Assembly: GCF_036245475.1 (NCBI RefSeq)
Contig: NZ_BTPM01000001.1
Coordinates: 2,046,001 to 2,110,000, forward strand
DNA: 64,000 bases
From: Vibrio sp. 10N
GTDB taxonomy: Bacteria > Pseudomonadota > Gammaproteobacteria > Enterobacterales > Vibrionaceae
Reading direction: 5' to 3'
Of the stretch, positions 52,318 to 61,116 are shown one piece after another; position 1 is the first letter of the stretch, and each line of letters opens with the position of its first letter. A model generated the notes under the pieces. The model did no database searches, was not told the DNA's origin, and saw only the letters and a list, made by a program, of their open reading frames with translations. A program made the translations under genes and the position numbers.

Positions 52318-53565
52318 GTGAAAGTCATTGTATTGGGAAGCGGAGTCATCGGACTCACAAGTGCATGGTATTTATCTCAGGCAGGCTTTGACGTGACGGT
52401 TGTCGACAGACAGTCTAGAGCTGGCGAAGAAACCAGTTTCGCCAATGCTGGACAAATTTCCTATGGCTATTCTTCACCTTGGGCTGCCCCGGGTATTCCC
52501 ACTAAGGCCATTAAATGGCTGTTTGAGCAACACGCGCCGCTTAAGATAAAGCCGAGCCTGAATCCTGAGCTTCTTCGCTGGGCAAGCCAGATGCTTACCA
52601 ACTGTCAGCTCGACAAATATAAATTGAATAAATCCCGTATGCTGACCATTGCCAATCGAAGTCGTCGCTGTTTAGCGCAGCTAAACCAAGACCTCAATCT
52701 CCAATACCAGGGACGGACACAAGGAACGTTGCAAATTTTCCGTACTCACAAGCAACTGGACGCGATTGAAAAAGACATGGCGTTATTGGCGGAAAGCGGA
52801 ACTCGATTCGAGCTGTTTAATACCAAGCAGTGCTTGCAACAAGAGCCGGGGCTCGCAAATATGAATGGGGATCTGGTTGGTGGACTTTACCTACCCGACG
52901 ACGAAACCGGAGACTGCTACCTTTTCTGCCAACAACTGCAAAAGATGGCGGAGCAATCGGGTGTAAAATTCCTGTTCAATACTCAAGTCCACGCCCTAAT
53001 AACTGAGAAACACCGTGTTGTCGGTGTAACAACCTCTCAAGGCACCATCACTGGAGAGCACTTTGTGGTGGCGCTGGGCAGTTACTCGAAAGCTCTACTA
53101 CAACCACATGGCATTGACCTGCCAATTTATCCCGTCAAAGGTTACTCACTTACTCTGCCCATTATCGATCCAAGCCACGCGCCATCGTCGACCATCATGG
53201 ATGAAACTTACAAAGTCGCTGTGACTCGTTTTGATGATCGCATTCGTGTGGCGGGCACAGCAGAATTAGCCGGATTTGATCCCGCACTCCCAGACAAACG
53301 GTTAGCAACCCTAAACCACGTGGTCAGTGATTTGTTTCCTAAAGGCGTAGATTTGGGGCGCGCAGAATACTGGACTGGGTTCCGCCCGATGACCCCGGAC
53401 GGAACACCGATTATTGGCAAAACTCAGCTGAACAACCTGTATACGAATACCGGACATGGTACCTTAGGCTGGACAATGGCCTGCGGATCCGCGGACATAC
53501 TCACGGAGCTGATTACTTCGAACGGAAAACAGGAAATGTCCGAGCTGAGTATTGAGCGATATTAG
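52318..53565 (+). CDS. dadA: D-amino acid dehydrogenase DadA-like
   Basis: This 415-residue FAD enzyme oxidises D-amino acids such as D-alanine to 2-oxo acids at the inner membrane. FAD-binding GSGVIGLTSAWYLSQAGF is near 7, and the closing NTGHGTLGWTMACGSADIL near 375 is characteristic of the family. GTG 52318 gives the usual MKVIVLGSG start; a GTG at 52303 would add five residues. No alanine racemase gene is adjacent, unlike the usual dadAX pair. Confidence 0.9.
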   Translation: MKVIVLGSGVIGLTSAWYLSQAGFDVTVVDRQSRAGEETSFANAGQISYGYSSPWAAPGIPTKAIKWLFEQHAPLKIKPSLNPELLRWASQMLTNCQLDKYKLNKSRMLTIANRSRRCLAQLNQDLNLQYQGRTQGTLQIFRTHKQLDAIEKDMALLAESGTRFELFNTKQCLQQEPGLANMNGDLVGGLYLPDDETGDCYLFCQQLQKMAEQSGVKFLFNTQVHALITEKHRVVGVTTSQGTITGEHFVVALGSYSKALLQPHGIDLPIYPVKGYSLTLPIIDPSHAPSSTIMDETYKVAVTRFDDRIRVAGTAELAGFDPALPDKRLATLNHVVSDLFPKGVDLGRAEYWTGFRPMTPDGTPIIGKTQLNNLYTNTGHGTLGWTMACGSADILTELITSNGKQEMSELSIERY

Positions 53566-54227
53566 CGGATTGGATAACAACCTGACAGTTCTTGGTATAT
53601 TTCAAACAGTGACGCTCTGGTTTGCACATTCAGAGCTTTCACATCCTCACATGGTGCAACCAAATCCGGTACTTGATAAGTATGCATGGCCGCAGCCACG
53701 GCCGCTTTGACACCGTTATTGGAATCTTCAAACGCCAAACAGTGCTCTGAAGCAACGCCAAGTCGCTCTGCCGCTAAGTGGTAGATCTCTGGATCCGGCT
53801 TACCATGCGTCACCTCACATCCAGTAGCCAAACAGTTAAAATAGCCGTCTAAGCCCGCAAGTTTCAGTTTCTTTTCGGCGACATCGCGATGAGTAGAGGT
53901 CGCAACAGCGATTGGAATGTTTTTGGACGTAAGCCAATCAAGCAGCTCAATAACACCGTGCTTTTTGGGAATCGCTTGATGAAACACCACATTCGTATAG
54001 CGCTGACGCCACTCGTCATTAATTACTTTATAGTCAATGATTCCAGCGTAAGCCTCGCCGAGTTTGGCGTGAATGGTTTTGGAATTACAGCCGATAATCG
54101 ACAAGTACTTCTCTTCGAGAAATGGCACCCCTAATGCCTCGCAAGCCTTCTCAAAGATACCTTTGCATACATTCTCTGTATCCAACAGCAAACCATCCAT
54201 ATCGAAAATCGCAGCTTTAAAATTCAT
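53562..54227 (-). CDS. HAD-IA phosphatase / phosphomutase-like
   Basis: This 221-residue HAD hydrolase has motif I IFDMDGLLLDTE near 7, motif II ATSTHRD near 108, and motifs III/IV GKPDPEIY and AFEDSNNGVKAA near 141-170. A helical cap fits sugar-phosphate phosphatases or beta-phosphoglucomutase relatives; the substrate is unknown. ATG 54227 follows GAGAGA. Its end overlaps the end of dadA by 4 bp, tail to tail. Confidence 0.88.
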   Translation of the reverse strand: MNFKAAIFDMDGLLLDTENVCKGIFEKACEALGVPFLEEKYLSIIGCNSKTIHAKLGEAYAGIIDYKVINDEWRQRYTNVVFHQAIPKKHGVIELLDWLTSKNIPIAVATSTHRDVAEKKLKLAGLDGYFNCLATGCEVTHGKPDPEIYHLAAERLGVASEHCLAFEDSNNGVKAAVAAAMHTYQVPDLVAPCEDVKALNVQTRASLFEIYQELSGCYPIR

Positions 54228-54422
54228 TTCTCTCTCTTTAGTCAGTGCTTCCAAAACAGGTCAATGCCCTTTTCAGTGCGCATTGTGCCGTATCCTAACG
54301 GGTATTGCCAAACAAATAGCAGATGAGTTTCGTGTCTAGGTATTGCTCACTATCCTCGCTGTAGGTACGGAGTTGGGTATATAATCGACAGCAGAAAGTT
54401 AAATCGAATCAAAGGACTAGTT

Positions 54423-55445
54423 ATGGCGGTATGGAAAACCATCTTGGTAGGTTTGGCTGGCGCAGTGCTCGCAAGCCCGATCCCACTGCCACTGTCTGAG
54501 CTGTTCGCAGCGGCATTTGCAACCATCGTTTATCTGCGGTGCAGTCACCAAATCATCAAGCTTCCCGATTTCATTCTCACCCTCATCCAGCTGATACTTG
54601 GTATGAGCATTGGAATCACGGTTCCCGTCGCTGAGCTGACAGGCTCATTCTCCCTACCACTGTTTTTTGGTTTGGTGCTATGCATGCTTTCACAAACCAC
54701 CGTAAACTTTTTCTGGCTTTACAAACGTGAAAAGTGGACACCATTTGAATCCTTGCTCGGCGCGATCCCAGGTGCCATGGCGGCGATATTAGTGATAAGT
54801 GAAGAGCAGGAAAAACCATCACCCAAAATTGTCTTTTCGCACTCTATTCGTCTGCTGCTACTGGTGGTATTGGCAGGTGTCATCGCTTCGACCGGCGAAG
54901 ACAGTGCTTCTAAGCTTAGCCAGTCGTTTAGCCTCACGCTCATTGGGCATCTCACTTTTCTCGCCGTTGCGAGCTGGTTACTAGGTAAAGTATTGGGAAA
55001 GTTGGGGGTGCCTGCGCCCTATTTGCTCACCAGCCTTATCGCAGCGACTGTCTATCATAGTTCACTGCCAGAGCTCAATTTAAGCGTACCCGAGTCTCTG
55101 ATTATGTTTGCTACTGCTATTTTGGGCGTACTGATTGGGGTTCGTTTGGCACCAACCACGTGGAGAGAGGCGCTGAGCTACTCTAAAGCTGGGTTTATCG
55201 TTGCATTGCTAGGTGTGAGCGTCACTCTATGTTTTGCCGCCATTTTTCATGCTGTTACAGACGTAGATTGGCAGGTGCTATTGCTCGCTTGGGTGCCGGG
55301 AAGTGTTGAAGCCATGACCGCGGTAGCGCTGCTATTAGGACTAGAGCCTGCTTTTGTTGCCATCAATCACGTGATGCGGCTAATGATGTTATACATGATG
55401 CCGGCTGCCCTAAAGTCACCACTTCGACGATTGAGCAAGATGTAA
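54423..55445 (+). CDS. AbrB-family membrane protein
   Basis: This 340-residue inner-membrane protein has about ten helices and two similar halves; landmarks are LGAIPGAMAAILVISEEQ near 112 and WVPGSVEAMTAVALLLG near 289, each with a Gly-Ala/Gly-Ser loop before a helix. It matches the AbrB family (once called ammonia-monooxygenase-like), which is thought to transport small substrates; the function is not settled. It stands alone. Confidence 0.85.
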   Translation: MAVWKTILVGLAGAVLASPIPLPLSELFAAAFATIVYLRCSHQIIKLPDFILTLIQLILGMSIGITVPVAELTGSFSLPLFFGLVLCMLSQTTVNFFWLYKREKWTPFESLLGAIPGAMAAILVISEEQEKPSPKIVFSHSIRLLLLVVLAGVIASTGEDSASKLSQSFSLTLIGHLTFLAVASWLLGKVLGKLGVPAPYLLTSLIAATVYHSSLPELNLSVPESLIMFATAILGVLIGVRLAPTTWREALSYSKAGFIVALLGVSVTLCFAAIFHAVTDVDWQVLLLAWVPGSVEAMTAVALLLGLEPAFVAINHVMRLMMLYMMPAALKSPLRRLSKM

Positions 55446-55471
55446 TCGCTGCTTAAGCTCCCAGGAGCTCT

Positions 55472-56593
55472 TTAGTCGTAATACAGTCCAAGGTCAGCAT
55501 CATTTTCAAACTTGTCCGCAGTGCGATATTGGCTACCGTGTCTTCCTTGTTTTAAGAGATTCGCATAATCATTCTGCGGAGCAAGCCCAGCCGAGACCAA
55601 CGCATACTCCACACTTTGCTGCCAACTGGTGCTTTGCAAATAGCCATGAACCAAGCCAGCCAGCAGTCCTTCTCGTCCATCTGTAGTTAAATTGACCGTG
55701 GAGTCACTGCAAGTGTGAAAATGGCCTTTTCGATCTTGGCTCGAAAACACGCCTTTATTACCCAGACTGATCACCAGCTGCTTTACCCCCATATCATGGA
55801 GCTTGTTGGCAATTTTAGGTAGATGATGATGCTGAGAAGCAGGATACCCTGCGAGTAGTTCAGCTTCCGCCAACTCCAGTTTTAAGGTGTGAATGCACGA
55901 CAGGAAAGGTTTGATTTTTTCAGCTTTCAGTACCGAGACCGGATCAACAAAGATAGGCTTTGCCGCTTGTGTTTGAAACACATGCTCCAAGGCTGATTCG
56001 GTAAGATTCGCATCAACAGCAATGATTGTTGCACGATTTAGCAGCGGTGAGCGCTTTGCGAGCCGCTCTGCATTGAGCTCCTCAAACAGTGCCATATCAT
56101 TGAGCGCCACTTGCAACTGGCCGTCAGGCCCTTGAATCGAGAGATAGGTGCTGGTCGCTCTGCCAGGAACGATCAAGCAGTGCTCAACCCCAACATCGGC
56201 GTCACGACAAGAGTCTAATAATTGCTCTCCCCATAAGTCTTCGCCAACCGCACTGACAAACTCAACTTTGCTTCCGAGTCGAGCGATATTCTCAGCAATC
56301 GTGCGTCCAACCCCACCAGCACTTGCTGTTAATGTGCCAGGGTTCGAACTCCCCATCACCAAGTCTGAACAAGAACGACCGCACAAGTCCATGTTCGCTC
56401 CACCAATAACAACGGCAAAACGATCCGGCGCAATAAGATAACCTTTACCTTGAATAAAGCCCTTTCGAGTCAGGTTCGTGATATGTCCTGCCACCGCACT
56501 GCGACTAATGTTGAGCATGTCTGCCAACGTACTTTGGGCAATCATCGGGTCAAGTTTGATCAGATCTAATATTTGTTGTTCACGCTCAGTCAT
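55472..56593 (-). CDS. HTH-PfkB protein related to PsuK, catalytic motif degenerate
   Basis: This 373-residue protein has a winged helix-turn-helix (residues about 1-52, TLADMLNISRSAVAGHITNL) joined to a PfkB sugar-kinase domain like pseudouridine kinase. The first PfkB signature is kept (SAGGVGRTIAENIARLG, 91-107). At the second, the GAGD anion-hole and base aspartate is replaced: TTDGREGLLAG at 303-313; K-P-N-x-x-E is now KLELAE near 238. The kinase therefore looks inactive, and the protein may work as a sugar- or nucleoside-sensing repressor. No pseudouridine glycosidase gene is nearby. ATG 56593 is chosen over 56620 because it starts the HTH. Confidence 0.82.
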   Translation of the reverse strand: MTEREQQILDLIKLDPMIAQSTLADMLNISRSAVAGHITNLTRKGFIQGKGYLIAPDRFAVVIGGANMDLCGRSCSDLVMGSSNPGTLTASAGGVGRTIAENIARLGSKVEFVSAVGEDLWGEQLLDSCRDADVGVEHCLIVPGRATSTYLSIQGPDGQLQVALNDMALFEELNAERLAKRSPLLNRATIIAVDANLTESALEHVFQTQAAKPIFVDPVSVLKAEKIKPFLSCIHTLKLELAEAELLAGYPASQHHHLPKIANKLHDMGVKQLVISLGNKGVFSSQDRKGHFHTCSDSTVNLTTDGREGLLAGLVHGYLQSTSWQQSVEYALVSAGLAPQNDYANLLKQGRHGSQYRTADKFENDADLGLYYD

Positions 56594-56820
56594 AGAACAA
56601 ACGTCCGCATCTATAAACATACATTTGCATATTATTAACTCTAAGAGCCTAAGGAATCAATGTACTAGTAAACCAAGAAGTAGCTTTTCCAGTTGCGAGT
56701 GACCTCGACAGTTTCGATATTCACGTGATTGCATCCATTGCTGTGAAATCGATCACTTGTCGGAACAGCCTCTCACTGGCTACTATTAATTAACCATATT
56801 AAAACTAATGATAATAATGT

Positions 56821-57963
56821 ATGGACTATATTGATTGTATTGCCAGCACCAACAGAGCTCTGAGTTGCCGCAACGGCATTGATGACTTATTTAACACTCT
56901 AAAAACCAAATACCCACAGCTATCACGGTTGTGCCTCGCGGTAACGTCAGCCGATCACCTTGAGAACTTTCATGTCATCGACTTTCAAGATGACTCCGAT
57001 AAATTTGATGTGATCGCTATGCACTCAGCGCAGTGCTCCCCACTGATGAGGATCATTGAAAATCAAGAAATTAGAGTCGTTGGCAATCTAAAAGAGCTCA
57101 ACTCAAACGCACGCAACAGACGTCTTATAGCGCTTGGACATCAAAGCAGCTTTACCATGGGGCTTAATATCGACAGCGGCTTTGGCGCGGTGCTGTTTTT
57201 TAATGCCACTCAGACTGATTACTTTGATAACGGCGCTTTGCACACCGATCTTCTCTTTGTCAGAGAAGTGATCATCAGCCTACTTTGCCATGACCGTTAT
57301 AAGCATCAAATGTTTGTTCAGGCTTTAAAGCTAGCACTAAAGATCAGCCATAAACGAGATCCAGAAACTGCGGATCACTTACAGCGTATGAGTCAATACA
57401 GCAAACTTTTGGCCGAGTTGCTGGCCCATAAAATGCCTGTCGATCACCGATTCATTCAGTGGATTGAGCTTTATTCACCGTTCCACGATATCGGCAAATA
57501 CCGTATCCCCGATCACATCTTATTCAGCCCACACCGTTATACACCGGAAGAGCGCGCGGTCATGAACAAGCATGTTGATTATGGCGTCGATATCATTGAT
57601 GAAGTGATCGCCGATATCGATGTAGTGAGTGCCTCAAGCGCTGAAGTAACGTTCCTTAAGAACATCATCTACTTTCATCATGAGCGATTCAATGGGCTTG
57701 GCTATCCCACCAAGATCGGTGGAATAGATATCCCTTTAGAAGCAAGAATTATCACCATAGCCGATGTTTTTGACGCACTTCTTAGTAAACGAAGCTATAA
57801 GTTAGCTTGGAGTCTTGAAGACACTCAGCAATACCTTACTGAACAGGCTGGAGCCGCATTTGATCCACTGCTGGTTGATACACTACTCAACAATTTAGAG
57901 CGATTTAAAGCCATATATCATACTTTTCCACCTCAAACGGAATCGGAAGATCATGTGGCTTAA
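56821..57963 (+). CDS. HD-GYP cyclic-di-GMP phosphodiesterase
   Basis: This 380-residue soluble protein has an N-terminal sensor-like domain of about 160 residues (GAF-like by length and pattern) and an HD-GYP domain. HD is H222-D223 (FHDIGKYRIPD), and HHERFNGLGYP (286-296) carries the GYP motif. It should hydrolyse c-di-GMP to GMP. There is no membrane helix. It converges on the DeoR gene. Confidence 0.9.
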   Translation: MDYIDCIASTNRALSCRNGIDDLFNTLKTKYPQLSRLCLAVTSADHLENFHVIDFQDDSDKFDVIAMHSAQCSPLMRIIENQEIRVVGNLKELNSNARNRRLIALGHQSSFTMGLNIDSGFGAVLFFNATQTDYFDNGALHTDLLFVREVIISLLCHDRYKHQMFVQALKLALKISHKRDPETADHLQRMSQYSKLLAELLAHKMPVDHRFIQWIELYSPFHDIGKYRIPDHILFSPHRYTPEERAVMNKHVDYGVDIIDEVIADIDVVSASSAEVTFLKNIIYFHHERFNGLGYPTKIGGIDIPLEARIITIADVFDALLSKRSYKLAWSLEDTQQYLTEQAGAAFDPLLVDTLLNNLERFKAIYHTFPPQTESEDHVA

Positions 57964-57974
57964 CGCACAGTGCC

Positions 57975-58724
57975 TCACAGTTTAGGGCGACCAAATACAC
58001 GATCAAAGTAACTTAATGGTGCTACCCGTGCACTGGCTTTGCTTTGCCACTTTGTGCTGTTTGCCACCAGCCATCTTTGCTGTGCTCCTGCAAGAATGGA
58101 CTGACTAACCGCGGCTTCACGTAGTTCATGCTCCAAAGCAAACTCCTCTTTGTTGGGCTCTAAAGCCGTCAGGTCCGTGACGCTAGAGACCTTATTCACC
58201 GCCGCGCAGCACACAATGCCAATATCAGCAGCAAACTGGCCAAAAAAGCTCGCCACATGATCGCCAACCACATCGCCATCATTCGTGCGTAACCGCCCAC
58301 CAGCAAGCCAGGTTTCTACCTGTTCGAATTCAGCTAAGATATGCGCAGCTTGAAAGTTATTGGTGACGACTCGCAAATGTTTGTGATCGCCAAGTTGCTC
58401 AGCTATCGCGGCAATCGTGGTGCCAATACCAAGAAATAACGTGCAGCCATCTGGGATCTTCGACACCACTTGCTTGGCGATCTGTTGTTTTTCCGTCAAA
58501 TTAGTCGCACTACGCGAGGTAAAGCTGCGATTACTTAACGTCGTTGGTAAACCCACCCCGCCATGATGGCGACGCGCCAGTCCAAGACTGCACAATTGAT
58601 TAATATCTCGGCGGATAGTTTGAGTCGTGACATCAAAGTGACTCGCTAGCGCCTCGATAGTGCAATACTCTTGAGTATGAATCAGATCAATCATACTTTT
58701 TTGCCGTAAACTCAAATTGTGCAT
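57975..58724 (-). CDS. DeoR-family transcriptional regulator
   Basis: This 249-residue regulator has a DeoR helix-turn-helix (TIEALASHFDVTTQTIRRDINQL near 22-44) and a ribose-phosphate-like sensor domain with LGIGTTIAAIAEQL near 98. It is like GlpR in form. It is downstream of ugpQ in the same direction, next to the ugpBAEC operon, so glycerol-3-phosphate or a related ester is the likely effector. A run of nine Gs (minus strand) lies 10 nt before its start codon. Confidence 0.88.
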   Translation of the reverse strand: MHNLSLRQKSMIDLIHTQEYCTIEALASHFDVTTQTIRRDINQLCSLGLARRHHGGVGLPTTLSNRSFTSRSATNLTEKQQIAKQVVSKIPDGCTLFLGIGTTIAAIAEQLGDHKHLRVVTNNFQAAHILAEFEQVETWLAGGRLRTNDGDVVGDHVASFFGQFAADIGIVCCAAVNKVSSVTDLTALEPNKEEFALEHELREAAVSQSILAGAQQRWLVANSTKWQSKASARVAPLSYFDRVFGRPKL

Positions 58725-58734
58725 AGCAATGGCA

Positions 58735-58743
58735 CCCCCCCCC
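58735..58743. repeat. Poly-C/poly-G tract of nine
   Basis: Nine Cs on the plus strand, so nine Gs on the transcribed strand, lie between ugpQ and deoR and end 10 nt before the deoR ATG. Such tracts slip during replication; here it could change the spacing or strength of the deoR ribosome site. Confidence 0.8.
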
Positions 58744-58752
58744 TCTTCAATA

Positions 58753-59505
58753 TTACGCTTCTACAGGCTCTTGAGTACGCTGCGTAGAGGATTGCGATAG
58801 ATAGTCCTGCGGTGCATCGCTGATCATCATATCCACCCCCCAACCCCACAGTGGCTCAACCAACTCAGGATGGTTAGGAGTGTAACAATACAGCTGGTAA
58901 CCCGAAGACTTTATCCATCGTGCGGTCTTTTCATCGAGGAAGCGGTAATCGCAATGCACGCTGTATGCGTCAAGGTCACTCAACAGGCTCAGCGCATCAG
59001 CAGGTATTTGCTGCCATAATTGACCGCGGCGTATTGTGGGCATAATACGCTGCATAGTCTGCAAGGCCTGGGTACAAAAACTGGAAAACAGCACGTGCTG
59101 GGAAGCAACATTTAGCTCTGTCATCACCATTTTGACTTGCTCACACAAAAGCTCTATATCGTCACCTTCATAATGCTTTAGTTCTATATTGACCGTCAGG
59201 CCATGACGATGCGCCAACAGTAAGGTTTCCGCCAAAGTAGGGATCGTTTCTCCTTGGTAAGCATCACCAAACCAAAGCCCCGCGTCCAAAGATTTAAGCG
59301 CCTGCACACTCAAATCGGCGACTCGACCACTGCCATTGGTGCAGCGGTTGACCGTTCGGTCATGAATAACAACGGGTACCTTATCCTGACTGAGTTGAAC
59401 GTCTATCTCAATCCATTCAACATCCAACAATGACGCTTGTTCAAACGCCGCCAAGGTATTTTCGGGTGCAAGACTGGATACGCCGCGATGCGCTGTTAAT
59501 TTCAT
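58753..59505 (-). CDS. ugpQ: Glycerophosphodiester phosphodiesterase UgpQ
   Basis: This 250-residue cytoplasmic GDPD releases sn-glycerol-3-phosphate from diesters brought in by UgpBAEC. It has AHRGVSS near 4, the metal-binding WIEIDVQ near 30, and IHDRTVNRC near 47. ATG 59505 follows AAAGGAA; a start at 59526 adds seven residues. It diverges from ugpB across a Pho box and precedes deoR in the same direction. Confidence 0.93.
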   Translation of the reverse strand: MKLTAHRGVSSLAPENTLAAFEQASLLDVEWIEIDVQLSQDKVPVVIHDRTVNRCTNGSGRVADLSVQALKSLDAGLWFGDAYQGETIPTLAETLLLAHRHGLTVNIELKHYEGDDIELLCEQVKMVMTELNVASQHVLFSSFCTQALQTMQRIMPTIRRGQLWQQIPADALSLLSDLDAYSVHCDYRFLDEKTARWIKSSGYQLYCYTPNHPELVEPLWGWGVDMMISDAPQDYLSQSSTQRTQEPVEA

Positions 59506-59624
59506 CGGTTCCTTTACCATTTTCATTTACATTCAAATGAAAGCATTACAACTCTCTGTGACACTATTATTGCGCTTTTATGGCGTTTCAATGGCCATAA
59601 AAGATTTCAAATAAGTTCATTTAA

Positions 59625-59642
59625 TTGTCACTTAATCGTCAT
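59625..59642 (+). promoter_or_regulatory. Pho box
   Basis: TTGTCACTTAATCGTCAT is two 7-bp repeats (TTGTCAC and TCGTCAT) separated by 4 bp, the Pho-box layout (consensus CTGTCAT twice). It lies 110 bp before ugpB, so PhoB should activate the operon under phosphate starvation. Confidence 0.65.
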
Positions 59643-59751
59643 TTGTCCGGTTTAACTTTCACTTGAACATTTTGAAGCAGTGACTCTACATCAAGTGAAC
59701 CTCTGCTTTTTCGAACTGAAAATAGAAACTTTCACGTTAAAGGGAAACGAT

Positions 59752-61059
59752 ATGTCTATAAAACACCTCACTGGAATGGCGGTGGCAGTGGCGCTAATGA
59801 GCACAAATGCTCAAGCGAAAACGGAAGTCGAATGGTGGCACGCAATGGGCGGAGCTCTAGGTCAAAAGGTGAATGACATCGCTGCTGACTTCAATGCCAG
59901 CCAAGATGACTATGAAATAAAACCTGTCTATAAAGGTAGCTACGCTGAAACCATGACCAGTGCCATTGCGGCATTTCGCGCGAAAGAGCAGCCAGCTATT
60001 GTGCAGGTGTTTGAAGTAGGCACAGCAACGATGATGGGCGCAAAACAAGCCATCTACCCTGTCTATGAGCTAATGGCCGATACCAAAGAGCCGTTCAACC
60101 CAGAAAACTATCTTTCTGCTGTAACGGGCTACTACACCACCAACGATGGTCAAATGCTGTCGATGCCGTTTAATAGCTCGACCCCAGTGATGTACTACAA
60201 CAAAGATATGTTTGCCAAAGCCGGTATCGAGTCTGCACCAAAAACCTGGAAAGAGATGGAACAGGTGTCTCGCAAACTGCTGGCCTCTGGTGCCAAGTGT
60301 GGTTTCACCACCACATGGCAATCCTGGACTCAAATCGAGAACTTTGGCGCGCGCAACAACATTCCGGTTGCGACCCAAAACAATGGCTTTGGTGGTTTTG
60401 ACGCCGAGTTTAAGTTCAACGCTGCACCTTATGTAAAACACATTGAGCAGCTTGGCGAATGGTCAAAACAAGGTTTGTATAAATATGGTGGCCGCCAATC
60501 GGATGGTATGCCACTGTTCTACACTCAGGAATGTGCAATGACCATGGGGTCATCTGCTGGCCTTGCTGGTATCCAAGAGAACATGAAAGGCATCGATGTC
60601 GGTGTTGCAGAGCTTCCTTACGATGATGCACTGATTGCAAAGCCACAAAACACCATTATCGGCGGCGCATCTCTTTGGGTATTACGCGGTCACTCAACTG
60701 AAGAATACCAAGGTGTAGCGAAATTCTTTAGCTACCTTTCAAGCGCAGAAGTCCAAGCTGATTGGCACCAGTTCACTGGCTACCTACCGATCACTAAACA
60801 GGCGTATGAACTCACCAAGCAACAAGGCTTCTATAGGGCGAACCCTGGCACGGACACCGCGGTCATTCAAATGACATCGACGGAGCCGACGGCCAACTCT
60901 AAAGGGATCCGCTTTGGTAACTTTCTGCAAACTCGCGACATCATCAATGAAGAGCTAGAAGCGGTTTGGGCAGGCAAAGCCTCAGCTAAATCTGCACTGA
61001 ACAACGCGGTTCGCCGTGGTGACGAACAGCTTCGTCGCTTTGAGCGCACACAGAAATAA
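59752..61059 (+). CDS. ugpB: sn-glycerol-3-phosphate-binding periplasmic protein UgpB
   Basis: This 435-residue periplasmic protein captures sn-glycerol-3-phosphate and glycerophosphodiesters. It has a signal peptide (residues 1-22, ending NAQA), the conserved VEWWHAMGG near 26, VGTATMMGAKQAIYPVYEL near 88, MPFNSSTPVMYYNKD near 135 and IIGGASLWVL near 303, closely following E. coli UgpB. ATG 59752 follows AAAGGG. A hairpin separates it from ugpA. Confidence 0.95.
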   Translation: MSIKHLTGMAVAVALMSTNAQAKTEVEWWHAMGGALGQKVNDIAADFNASQDDYEIKPVYKGSYAETMTSAIAAFRAKEQPAIVQVFEVGTATMMGAKQAIYPVYELMADTKEPFNPENYLSAVTGYYTTNDGQMLSMPFNSSTPVMYYNKDMFAKAGIESAPKTWKEMEQVSRKLLASGAKCGFTTTWQSWTQIENFGARNNIPVATQNNGFGGFDAEFKFNAAPYVKHIEQLGEWSKQGLYKYGGRQSDGMPLFYTQECAMTMGSSAGLAGIQENMKGIDVGVAELPYDDALIAKPQNTIIGGASLWVLRGHSTEEYQGVAKFFSYLSSAEVQADWHQFTGYLPITKQAYELTKQQGFYRANPGTDTAVIQMTSTEPTANSKGIRFGNFLQTRDIINEELEAVWAGKASAKSALNNAVRRGDEQLRRFERTQK

Positions 61060-61076
61060 CCCGTTGTCTTGTCTAC

Positions 61077-61101
61077 GCCGCCACTGTCGTTGAGTGGCGG
61101 C
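61077..61101 (+). terminator. Intra-operon hairpin between ugpB and ugpA
   Basis: GCCGCCACT and AGTGGCGGC form a perfect 9-bp stem with a 7-nt loop, followed by ATTTCGG. It would let only part of the transcription continue, giving more binding protein than permease, as is common in ABC operons. Confidence 0.6.
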
Positions 61102-61116
61102 ATTTCGGTATCGTTT

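Noticed and set aside
61069..61116. TTG start for ugpA
   Set aside because: Translation would have to run through a stable hairpin, and the added residues do not fit the family.
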